A DNA stretch of 6,060 nucleotides from a bacterium (GTDB lineage Bacteria > Latescibacterota > UBA2968 > GCA-2709665): the NCBI GenBank assembly GCA_027619145.1, contig JAQCGA010000269.1:1-6060 (forward strand), given 5' to 3'. The notes beneath the pieces were generated by a model. The model saw nothing but the letters and a program-made list of their open reading frames with translations, was not told the DNA's origin and did no database searches. Position numbers and translations under genes: made by a program. Below, piece by piece: positions 1 to 6,060 of this stretch. Numbering within the stretch: position 1 is the stretch's first letter; every line of letters starts with the position of its first letter.

Positions 1-830
1 ACCAGCGCCCCTCCGGGCTGGGGGTTGCTTCCAGTAGGAAAACTGAGCTGTGCCTGATCTGGCGGGCCACCGTCGCCCGAAAACCCTGCAACACCAGTAC
101 CCACTACCGTAGTGATCATCCCATTGGGTGAAACCTTACGAACCCGTTGGTTGCGCATGTCTAATATATACAGAGACTGGTTGTCTGGTCCCAGGACCGT
201 CTGCGTAGGCTGGTTCAAAAGGGCGTTCTGAGCCGGTCCCCCATCACCTGCATATCCTGGCGTATCGCCAGAGTAAACGCGAACACGATTTGTAGACGGA
301 TTGTAGATTCTCAGTTTATGGTTGTGCCAGGCCGTCAATAAAATCGTTCCATCTGAAAGCTGAATCAAATGTGTAGGATGGTTCAAGTTCACCGTTTCAC
401 CCAACGCGCCTGGCGGAATCAACTCGGACTCATCGTACGGCCCGTCGCCGACAAACCCCGTTCCAATTACGGTTTCAAGTGTGCCGGTATCCGTCAGCCG
501 ACGCACCCGATGGTTGTTCCAGTCCAGAATATACGTTCGTCCGGTAGGCGTTATGGTCAGGTCCGTTGGCCAGTAAAAGCTGGAACGCAACAGCGAATTC
601 CCACCGCCGTCGAAACCCGCATCACCTGTACCGGCCCAGGTACAAATGGTGCCTGGCGTATCGGAGCACAGCGAAGTCGGCTCACTGGTACCGCCTCCGC
701 TATCATCCACTGTCTGGGTGGGTTTGTCACTGCCGCAACCCGTTAGGAATACGGCCAGCACGCAAACGATTAGGAACGAACAGCGACGCAACGAGAATTC
801 AACTTTCTCACTTGTTCCAATTTTCTGCAT
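1..830 (-). CDS. NHL-repeat beta-propeller lipoprotein, partial (3' end beyond window)
   Basis: The frame is open from an ATG at 830 to the left edge, giving 276 codons with no stop, so the C-terminus is missing. Residues 14-32 are a lipoprotein signal: LRRC, a hydrophobic stretch, then the lipobox LTGC with Cys32 as the lipidation site. A short Asp/Ser/Gly-rich tether follows. C55 and C63 flank 'SDTPGTI' and could form a disulfide. From about residue 85 come NHL-type blades at roughly 85-125, 147-188 and 205-246, with a fourth starting near 262. Each carries a pattern such as YILDWNNHRVRRL or YILDMRNQRVRKV followed by TVIGTG or TVVGTG, and loops such as GYAGDGGPA and GFSGDGGPP. NHL propellers bind proteins or ligands; no catalytic role is visible. 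The likely location is the outer or inner membrane, facing the periplasm or surface. The start at 830 is preferred because it places the signal normally, although its ribosome site (GGGGTG, 836-841) is weak. An in-frame ATG at 881 would add 17 residues. The family is confident, the function unknown. Confidence 0.88.
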   Translation of the reverse strand, partial: MQKIGTSEKVEFSLRRCSFLIVCVLAVFLTGCGSDKPTQTVDDSGGGTSEPTSLCSDTPGTICTWAGTGDAGFDGGGNSLLRSSFYWPTDLTITPTGRTYILDWNNHRVRRLTDTGTLETVIGTGFVGDGPYDESELIPPGALGETVNLNHPTHLIQLSDGTILLTAWHNHKLRIYNPSTNRVRVYSGDTPGYAGDGGPAQNALLNQPTQTVLGPDNQSLYILDMRNQRVRKVSPNGMITTVVGTGVAGFSGDGGPPDQAQLSFPTGSNPQPGGAL

Positions 831-870
831 CTCAGCACCCCGTTGAAGATTCAAAACAGTCCATCTATGA

Positions 871-898
871 ACACACGCCATTGCAACCTCGCGTGTAT
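871..898 (-). other. Small hairpin in the 831-953 intergenic gap
   Basis: ATACACGC and GCGTGTGT pair as an 8-base stem with one G-U pair and a 12-base loop. No T-run follows on the minus strand, so it is not a standard intrinsic terminator. It lies about 40 bases upstream of the preferred lipoprotein start, and its loop includes part of the alternative ATG at 879-881. It could be an intercistronic processing or pausing element, or chance. The rest of the 123-base gap shows only a weaker 5-base stem (915-919 with 928-932) and no recognisable promoter. Confidence 0.25.
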
Positions 899-953
899 TC
901 CCCTTTTCAGGTAGCTGGGACCCTGGCCCCAGAAGTACAATGAAGAACCTCTG

Positions 954-2096
954 TTAAAAACCCCGTGCACATCGAAAGCCAACCTTATTGTCCGTAAGAA
1001 ATGGCGCGTCGAACCACCGCGTCGTTGTATCTGCCAGATCCGAAAACTTCCAGGACCCTCCGCGCAAGACACGCATTAACCCGGTCTCTGCGCCGGTTGG
1101 ATTTTCTTTAGGACCGGTTTGATAATAGGTAAAATCGAACCAGTCCTCACACCATTCCCAGACATTGCCGGACATGTCATGAACTCCATATGGGCTTACC
1201 CCCTCCGGACGGATGCCCACATCGGTGGTTCTTCCTACAAACATGCCCAGATTGGCCTTCGCCGGCGTAGCGGGAGTATCTCCCCAGGGGTAGTGTCTTT
1301 CATCTGTCCCCCGTGCCGCTTTTTCCCATTCCGCCTCAGTGGGCAATCGCCCACCGCGCCATTCACAATAAGCTTTCGCACCATACCAGGTTATATATTT
1401 TACAGGACGATTAACAAGATACGGGGCCTTCGTTACATATTCATCCTGCAGCGTCTTCCCAAAATCCCGTTTATTCGGCCCACGTCCCTGCCCCAGACCG
1501 GCAAGCACATCGTATAGAATCTGGATTTCTGCATCCAGCGTCTGTAGTTTCATAATCGGATTTCCTGCTACATCCAGATTCCTGTTGATGGCATTCTGGT
1601 AAGCAAGATCTTCATCTGTTTGCCAAGGGGCCGTCCGAGAAACCTTTTTTGTATTTCGGTTTCGGTCGTTCAAAAATTTCAGGAACTGAGCGTTGGTCAC
1701 TTCGTATTTATCAATCCAGAACTCGTCCAGATAAACGGTATGCGGGGGGCCATCCGGCACAAGACCCCGGCTCGTACCCATCACAAATGTCCCTGCTGGA
1801 ACCTGAACCAGCTCATTATTAATAAGAGACACATTCAGATCTTCTACTACTTTTTTCCCAAAGAACCCGGAAAAAATCACAAAATCTGGAAAATCGACCA
1901 CACTGCTCCCGTCCAGATCGTAAAAGAAATTACCGGTCAAATAGGCTTTCCCGAACAGTAGAAAATCCGTCAGCGTGATCGCTCCATTACCGTCAAAATC
2001 AACATCCTCAATGGTAACATCTTCTGCCCGCCGAGCCTGGGCAGGCGAAGTTACCAACAAAAAGAGCAATATAAAACAGGCTAAATGTTTCACCAT
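954..2096 (-). CDS. Exported protein with paired EF-hand/dockerin-like motifs and a SUMF1 (FGE-like) fold lacking catalytic cysteines
   Basis: Residues 1-21 form a Sec signal peptide (hydrophobic core LACFILLFLLV, cleavage probably after AQA). Two calcium-loop motifs follow: D33-F-D35-G-N37-G-A39-I-T41-L-T-D44 and D60-L-D62-G-S64-S-V66-V-D68-F-P-D71, spaced like a dockerin or EF-hand pair. The SUMF1/FGE-sulfatase fold runs from about 97 to the C-terminus: VPAGTFVMGTS, DEFWIDKYEVTNAQF, NRPVKYITWYGAKAYCEW, GGRLPTEAEWEKAARGT, YPWGD, HDMSGNVWEWCEDW, LRGGSWKF and VGFRCARGF. True FGE oxidises a sulfatase cysteine to formylglycine and needs two cysteines (Cys336 and Cys341 in the human enzyme). An ungapped alignment from RGGS puts F351 and D356 there, so FGE activity is unlikely. 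The segment between FLN142 and NRPV (229) is long and partly unusual. The AGGAGG site 8 bases upstream fixes the ATG. It lies 166 bases downstream of the large GWxTD gene. A binding, lectin-like or structural role is inferred; the fold is near certain. Confidence 0.93.
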   Translation of the reverse strand: MVKHLACFILLFLLVTSPAQARRAEDVTIEDVDFDGNGAITLTDFLLFGKAYLTGNFFYDLDGSSVVDFPDFVIFSGFFGKKVVEDLNVSLINNELVQVPAGTFVMGTSRGLVPDGPPHTVYLDEFWIDKYEVTNAQFLKFLNDRNRNTKKVSRTAPWQTDEDLAYQNAINRNLDVAGNPIMKLQTLDAEIQILYDVLAGLGQGRGPNKRDFGKTLQDEYVTKAPYLVNRPVKYITWYGAKAYCEWRGGRLPTEAEWEKAARGTDERHYPWGDTPATPAKANLGMFVGRTTDVGIRPEGVSPYGVHDMSGNVWEWCEDWFDFTYYQTGPKENPTGAETGLMRVLRGGSWKFSDLADTTTRWFDAPFLTDNKVGFRCARGF

Positions 2097-2104
2097 CGCT
2101 ACCC

Positions 2105-2110
2105 CCTCCT
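2105..2110 (-). promoter_or_regulatory. Strong Shine-Dalgarno site for the SUMF1-fold gene
   Basis: On the minus strand AGGAGG lies 8 bases before the ATG at 2096, a full match to the anti-Shine-Dalgarno core. It decides the start and suggests this gene is translated more strongly than its two neighbours, which have weaker sites. Confidence 0.8.
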
Positions 2111-2188
2111 GCTCCCCGGCTTTTCCAATGAAAATATCGTGCTCATCCGGGCAACCGGTCCACCTGATGAGAAAAGAGTTTCTGAACC

Positions 2189-2234
2189 GTCAATTCTTTC
2201 TGAAAAATATCATAAATCGCCAAAAAGTCAATTC
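2189..2234 (-). repeat. Two direct copies of GAATTGAC in the intergenic gap
   Basis: GAATTGAC occurs on the minus strand at 2227-2234 and again at 2189-2196, 38 bases apart, both upstream of the SUMF1-fold gene. The first copy overlaps the possible -35 box, TTGACT. The pair could be a regulator's binding sites, alternative -35 elements, or coincidence in AT-rich spacer DNA. Confidence 0.3.
2204..2231 (-). promoter_or_regulatory. Possible sigma70-type promoter for the SUMF1-fold gene
   Basis: Reading the minus strand, TTGACT (2226-2231) is followed after 16 bases by TATTTT (2204-2209). This would start transcription near 2197 and leave a leader of about 100 bases before the ATG at 2096. The -35 is close to consensus and the -10 is mediocre. 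Some phyla suggested by the gene content use different promoter signals, so this is only a candidate. The remainder of the 2097-2262 gap contains no gene; CTCATC/GATGAG (2142-2147 with 2166-2171) could form a loose 6-base stem. Confidence 0.3.
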
Positions 2235-2262
2235 GAACAGAGTGAAGAAACCGGATGCTCAC

Positions 2263-5200
2263 CTATTTTTCAACCACAAACGTGGTCTCTTTGGTAACCG
2301 TTTTTCCGGTATTCAAATCTGTCACTTCCACAGTCAAATAATGCCGCCCAGATCGGGCTTCACCCAGGTCCAGTTCGGTATACGCTACTTCCGAATCATC
2401 AACCCCCAGTTGATCATATCCCACCGACACACCCTCTTTCTGCTTCTTTCCCGTCAACGTCTGTACCAGCTTGGCCAGAATACCCCCAGACTTGGGTCCC
2501 ATGGTGTATTCCACACGGAACTTCGTCTGCCCGAACTCATCTTTAACCAGGTTATAAATCTCATAATAAATAAACACATTTTGGCCGGCCCGATAGGTTC
2601 TCGACGCCATAGGGATGACTTCCAACCCCTGTTTTTTAAATTGCCCCTCTTTTTCAGATTCAACCACCTTCCAGGCCAGTTCCAGATCGCTCAGGTGGAG
2701 CCGGTCGTCGTCGTATCCTTCTACCACCACTTGCTGCCGGTATAACCCCAGTTTTCCTGTCATCCGGTCCCGCGCCTTCACTTCCAGTCTGTACACACCA
2801 GGCGGCACTTCCATCCGAACCATATCGGGCAACACCGCGCCCTGCCCGGTATGGTTCCCCACCTGCTGGAACAAAATGTCTCCAGAACGCCGGTAGACAG
2901 TATCCGCAGATGCGGGCAACAGGGCCAGGCTGCGTTTTACGGCCATTCGGGTTACGTTTTCTTCAACTGCATACAGCTCCGACGGAAACGGAATTCCATA
3001 ATAAATTTCTATCGCGCTGTACCCCTTTTTCCCCCGAAAGTCCGCCAATGTATAATAAAAATCAAACGGCGTCTGATTGTAATCTGGCACATAGAAATCC
3101 GGAGATAGAGAAACCGCCTGGGCGAACAGCTTCTCCGGCGAAAAGCGCCAGAGCTTTGTCAATTTTTCGATAGATACTTCCGGCGCAGACGGAACAGGGG
3201 CAAAATCGAACGCACCTGTATTAAATTCGTCCGTAAACGTAATTTCGACCCCCCCGTCAATCCGCAAATAGATCCAGGTCTCCCACGGGATGGACCCCAG
3301 ATCTGCCCCGGAAGTCTGCCCCGGGTTAAACCCTGCATACGCAAATGGGTCTGTCTCAATTCCGGACGTCGGGAATCCACCAAGCACCGCGCCGCCTGTA
3401 GAAGCCCCAATATCTCCACCTGCGCCAACCACGCGACCTGCTCCTGTACCTCTCAATCCACCCCGATCTGCAGAGGCGCTCCCGTCGCGGCTACCTTCGC
3501 CCAGGGTCATCTGCCGCAGGTCTGCATCCTGGTCTTCCACACCTCCACCACTGGCCGCATCTCGTTCACTCTCAATACTGATGCTGGAAGGTGAACTTTC
3601 AAAAGCAAGCACGTCCCGCTGGAGCCCAAATGTGCGCACCGGAAAAACAGGACCGGCAAAAGACTCTCCCACCAGGTCAGCACCGTATAGATCCGTTGCA
3701 AGCCGCTCTTTTACGCGCAAAATTGCCAGATCGTTTGTAACATTCATCATGCGAGAACTTGAAACGTGATCCGGTTCTCCAAAACGGATGTATACGTCAC
3801 CGCGCCGGTCCCAGGGTTCTTTCCCGCGAGAAAATTCCGAGCGGGCATGCCACACGCGGCGATAATGCTCCAGCAACCGTTCGTTGACCGCGGTGGAAAT
3901 ATCCGGATCGCGCCCGTTCCAAAAACGATCCAGAAGATCTTTGCTCGACGTTCCAGAGGTTTGTTCATACTCGGCCTTCTCTTCCGCCGAAGCAATCAGG
4001 CCAATATCCAGGTAGTATGCCTGCTCCTCCGGGTCCAGCCTGGACACATAAGACGAGAAAAAGCCCATTGCCATATCGTACTTCTCACGCTTGATACAGG
4101 CCTGGGCTACAATAGGCAGCAATTCTACAGCATTGGGATACTCCTGAATAAACCCCTGGAGCTTCTCCAGAATCTTGTCGTAATCTTTCACCTTCAAGTA
4201 TGCAAAGCCCAGACGCCGGACCGCGCTTTCGTCTTTGGGTCGCATGGACAGATATTTGGTATACCAGACAATCGCCCGCTCGTAATCTTCCATGAAATGG
4301 GCATACCAATCTCCCATCAGGACGTACGCATCCGCATAGGTCGGGTCCATCTCCAGCACCCGCTCCAATTCGGGTTTTGTATCGTGCTCATTCAAAATAT
4401 AACGTGCATAAGCAATTTGATACCGCGCATTCACATAATTCTGATCGCGCATCAATGCCCGCTGAAAATACGAAATGGCCTGGTAGCGCTCGTTCAGAAG
4501 CTCCATGTGTACCAGACCCAGACCATAGTAGGGCTCAGGATCGCTTTTGCTCAACGAAACCGCTTGCCGAAAAGCCCACTCCGCTCCGTCGCGGTTCCCA
4601 AGTTTCAAAAAAATATGTCCCAGCCGGATATACGGTTCTTTATCCTGCTGCCGCTGGTGTGCCACCACACGCATAGGGAAAATTGCCCCTTGCGTATCGC
4701 CTTCTGCCTGCAATTGCTCCGCCAGCGCGTACATCGAATCGACTTGCGCCGGCCGCAAATCCTGGGTTTTAAGTGCATATCCACCTGCTCGCCGAACCAG
4801 GTGAAGCACCCGTCCCGGATGCCAGTAACAGGTCAGAATTGGCTGGGTTGTCTGGCTATCCGCCCGGCAGAGGTATTCGAACGCCGGAACATGAGGTTTC
4901 CGGGCCTCCGGGCAGTGTAGCAACCGGTGAATCATTTCCAGGTGTTTTTCGCGGGTCTTTGGATCTGGCGTTTCGGCTTTTACCTTTTTAATAGCCCAGG
5001 TTTCAAGCGTCTGTAGATCTGGCGGCAACTTCATCCCGTTGACCAGGCTATATTGCGCCATCAGGTCGCCCAGTAGAAGCAGGTGCTCTCCGCAAACTGC
5101 CTCGTTGAATGCGCTTTCTCCAAGGAAATAGCCTTTAATAGCCTCTGCGTACCGCAAGCTGCTGGCCGCAGAAATACCTTTTCCGCCGTGCTCCTTGTAA

Positions 5201-5997
5201 ATATCTCTGAATTTCGCCGACGCCTCCCGGAATGCCTGCCGAGCCCCTCGATATTGCTCCTTGTGCATAGCAGAATGCCCCCGCATCCACCAGTTTACTG
5301 CCTGGTAGACCAGAGGCATCATTTGCTTCACAAATTCACTCTCGGGCGGTTCCGGTACCACAACGGTCTGCGTGTCTATCCAAATCGGCTCTTCTCCGGA
5401 CAGCGTCCCCGGAAGCCCCACAATACGCTCTTCTCCCTCCCAAAGACAACGGACCTGATTGGACCCAACCGACCAGCACAGCGGACCGGAAACCGGCCCT
5501 TCCAACAACAGGTTGGCCTGGCCTGTTCCACCCACGGCCCAGAGCCCCTGTACGTCTGCAACAGCCAGCCACTGCCCATCCGGGGAAACCGACATTTCCA
5601 GCGGATTCAAATCCTCCGGTAAAGGCCACTCCACCTCTCGACCCGATCCATCCAACGCCAGCTTCCAGATCCGGTTTTTAACCATTGGAAATTCGCGATG
5701 AACGCCAAGCGCAACCCCGTATGCCGGATACAAAATGCTCTGTTCCAGATAAACCAGTTCCTGGCCACCAGGCAGAAAACCCAGATCGCCCGGCTCGCCC
5801 AGGAAAAGGCCGACCCGTCGCAGATCCGAACCATCCGCACGCCCTGTCCAGATCTCGGACATCAGCGCCCTGGAACCTCCCCTGGGCACCACCAATGCCT
5901 GGACATCACTGCCCTCAGACCGAACAGCGTGCAGACCCGCAAACGCCGGCGCACATAAACAGGCCAGCGCAAAAACGACGGAACAAACCCTGAACAA
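2263..5997 (-). CDS. Large exported TolB-like/TPR/GWxTD-domain protein
   Basis: A 1244-residue protein. Residues 1-20 are a Sec signal peptide (cleavage probably after APAFA). About 25-210 resembles TolB/WD40-type propeller blades (SEIWTGRADGSDLRRVG, NRIWKLALDGSGREVEWPL, MSVSPDGQWLAVADVQGLW). A helical region at 230-360 is followed by TPR repeats over about 418-655, for example EPYIRLGHIFLKLGNRDGAE, EPYYGLGLVHME and YADAYVLMGDWYAHF. The GWxTD-type domain begins near 686: LLDRFWNGRDPDISTAVNER, then EPWDRRGDVYIRFGEPDHV, where the usual GW-x-TDRG reads PWDRRG. The domain resumes near 905 with PWETWIYLRIDGGVEITFTD after a Gly/Ser/Asp-rich insertion. Beta-rich C-terminal segments follow (LADFRGKKGYSAIEIYYGIP, PPGVYRLEVKARDR, YRAGQNVFIYYEIYNL). 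Such proteins occur in FCB-group and candidate-phylum genomes; their role is unknown, and a periplasmic or outer-membrane scaffold is inferred. The start is TTG with GGAG 7 bases upstream and the signal peptide in register. The frame stays open to the right edge, but no better start codon is visible. It ends in TAG without a clear terminator. Confidence 0.92.
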   Translation of the reverse strand: MFRVCSVVFALACLCAPAFAGLHAVRSEGSDVQALVVPRGGSRALMSEIWTGRADGSDLRRVGLFLGEPGDLGFLPGGQELVYLEQSILYPAYGVALGVHREFPMVKNRIWKLALDGSGREVEWPLPEDLNPLEMSVSPDGQWLAVADVQGLWAVGGTGQANLLLEGPVSGPLCWSVGSNQVRCLWEGEERIVGLPGTLSGEEPIWIDTQTVVVPEPPESEFVKQMMPLVYQAVNWWMRGHSAMHKEQYRGARQAFREASAKFRDIYKEHGGKGISAASSLRYAEAIKGYFLGESAFNEAVCGEHLLLLGDLMAQYSLVNGMKLPPDLQTLETWAIKKVKAETPDPKTREKHLEMIHRLLHCPEARKPHVPAFEYLCRADSQTTQPILTCYWHPGRVLHLVRRAGGYALKTQDLRPAQVDSMYALAEQLQAEGDTQGAIFPMRVVAHQRQQDKEPYIRLGHIFLKLGNRDGAEWAFRQAVSLSKSDPEPYYGLGLVHMELLNERYQAISYFQRALMRDQNYVNARYQIAYARYILNEHDTKPELERVLEMDPTYADAYVLMGDWYAHFMEDYERAIVWYTKYLSMRPKDESAVRRLGFAYLKVKDYDKILEKLQGFIQEYPNAVELLPIVAQACIKREKYDMAMGFFSSYVSRLDPEEQAYYLDIGLIASAEEKAEYEQTSGTSSKDLLDRFWNGRDPDISTAVNERLLEHYRRVWHARSEFSRGKEPWDRRGDVYIRFGEPDHVSSSRMMNVTNDLAILRVKERLATDLYGADLVGESFAGPVFPVRTFGLQRDVLAFESSPSSISIESERDAASGGGVEDQDADLRQMTLGEGSRDGSASADRGGLRGTGAGRVVGAGGDIGASTGGAVLGGFPTSGIETDPFAYAGFNPGQTSGADLGSIPWETWIYLRIDGGVEITFTDEFNTGAFDFAPVPSAPEVSIEKLTKLWRFSPEKLFAQAVSLSPDFYVPDYNQTPFDFYYTLADFRGKKGYSAIEIYYGIPFPSELYAVEENVTRMAVKRSLALLPASADTVYRRSGDILFQQVGNHTGQGAVLPDMVRMEVPPGVYRLEVKARDRMTGKLGLYRQQVVVEGYDDDRLHLSDLELAWKVVESEKEGQFKKQGLEVIPMASRTYRAGQNVFIYYEIYNLVKDEFGQTKFRVEYTMGPKSGGILAKLVQTLTGKKQKEGVSVGYDQLGVDDSEVAYTELDLGEARSGRHYLTVEVTDLNTGKTVTKETTFVVEK
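3283..3582 (-). other. Gly/Ser/Asp-rich low-complexity insertion within the GWxTD domain
   Basis: Residues about 806-905 of the large protein are rich in Gly, Ser, Ala and Asp (for example GTGAGRVVGAGGDIGASTGG) and look disordered. They separate the GDVYIRFGEPD half of the GWxTD domain from the PWETWIYLR half, which typical members join by a short loop. There is no stop, frameshift or repeat unit, so it reads as a tolerated insertion or long flexible loop, not a broken gene. Confidence 0.6.
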
Positions 5998-6004
5998 AGC
6001 TTCT

Positions 6005-6008
6005 CTCC
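6005..6008 (-). promoter_or_regulatory. Shine-Dalgarno site supporting the TTG start of the GWxTD gene
   Basis: GGAG on the minus strand sits 7 bases before the TTG at 5997. With the signal peptide beginning immediately after, it favours this non-ATG start. The only other near-start codon in frame is an ATT at 6037-6039, which has no better context. Confidence 0.55.
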
Positions 6009-6046
6009 AAACCCCGGCGGCTTTTTCGGGTGTACCAATAACCTCG

Positions 6047-6052
6047 ATTATA
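6047..6052 (-). promoter_or_regulatory. Possible -10 box (TATAAT) upstream of the GWxTD gene
   Basis: The minus strand carries a perfect TATAAT here, about 50 bases upstream of the TTG start. Transcription would begin near 6040, leaving a leader of about 43 bases, which agrees with a start inside the window. The -35 box would lie just beyond the right edge and cannot be seen, so the call rests on one hexamer. Confidence 0.4.
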
Positions 6053-6060
6053 CGCCATAT

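Noticed and set aside
915..932. CTGGG/CCCAG stem as a terminator for the SUMF1-fold gene
   Set aside because: Only five pairs and no following T-run on the minus strand.
369..943. Plus-strand frames opposite the NHL lipoprotein gene
   Set aside because: The minus strand encodes clear NHL blades and a lipobox here, so the plus-strand frames are complementary shadows.
851..1072. A 73-codon minus-strand frame overlapping the end of the SUMF1-fold gene
   Set aside because: It is an out-of-frame reading of the conserved C-terminal SUMF1 codons that runs into the gap; no family features are present.
954..2096. Annotation as a genuine sulfatase-activating formylglycine-generating enzyme
   Set aside because: The two catalytic cysteine positions hold Phe351 and Asp356, and no sulfatase is encoded in the window.
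2142..2171. CTCATC/GATGAG stem as a terminator or riboswitch
   Set aside because: Six pairs with an 18-base loop, no T-run, and no recognisable riboswitch core.
1975..2745. A 256-codon plus-strand frame spanning the 2097-2262 gap
   Set aside because: It overlaps both minus-strand genes and the gap, is rich in His, Phe and Arg without recognisable motifs, and has no evident ribosome site.
3766..4920. A 384-codon open frame on the plus strand opposite the TPR part of the large gene
   Set aside because: It lies wholly antisense to a well-supported protein with clear TPR motifs. Its translation shows no domain, signal or coherent composition, so it is a shadow of the minus-strand coding frame.

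Overview
The window holds three genes, all on the minus strand, so transcription runs from the right edge to the left. In that order they are: a 1244-residue exported TolB-like/TPR/GWxTD protein (2263-5997); a 380-residue exported protein with a paired EF-hand (dockerin-like) segment followed by a SUMF1/formylglycine-generating-enzyme fold (954-2096); and an NHL-repeat lipoprotein whose 3' end lies outside the window (1-830). All three begin with a Sec or lipoprotein signal, so the whole segment is devoted to the cell envelope or periplasm. I saw no RNA gene, mobile element, CRISPR array or phage gene.

The content suggests an uncultured Gram-negative bacterium of the FCB group or a neighbouring candidate phylum, for example Latescibacterota, Poribacteria, KSB1 or Gemmatimonadota relatives. 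GWxTD proteins, SUMF1-fold proteins next to dockerin-like calcium motifs, and NHL lipoproteins with a 'CTWAGTGDAGF' opening are characteristic there. This placement is inference from gene families and cannot be settled from one window. Base composition looks close to balanced, with no obvious foreign segment.

Layout: a perfect TATAAT box sits at 6047-6052 just upstream of the large gene, which appears to start at a TTG behind a GGAG site. A 166-base gap (2097-2262) separates it from the SUMF1-fold gene. That gap carries a possible sigma70-type promoter, two copies of GAATTGAC and a very strong AGGAGG ribosome site. A 123-base gap (831-953) separates the SUMF1-fold gene from the lipoprotein gene and contains a small hairpin but no recognisable promoter. 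I found no convincing intrinsic terminator in either gap, so the three genes may be partly co-transcribed.

None of the proteins has a confidently assignable reaction. The SUMF1-fold protein lacks both cysteines required for formylglycine formation and so is probably not an FGE. The large protein looks like a scaffold, with propeller, TPR superhelix, GWxTD domain and C-terminal beta domains. The lipoprotein is a propeller. Together they look like exported interaction modules rather than a metabolic pathway. The points most worth a second look are the architecture of the 1244-residue protein, including a large Gly/Ser/Asp-rich insertion inside its GWxTD domain, and the N-terminal EF-hand pair on a catalytically dead SUMF1 fold.
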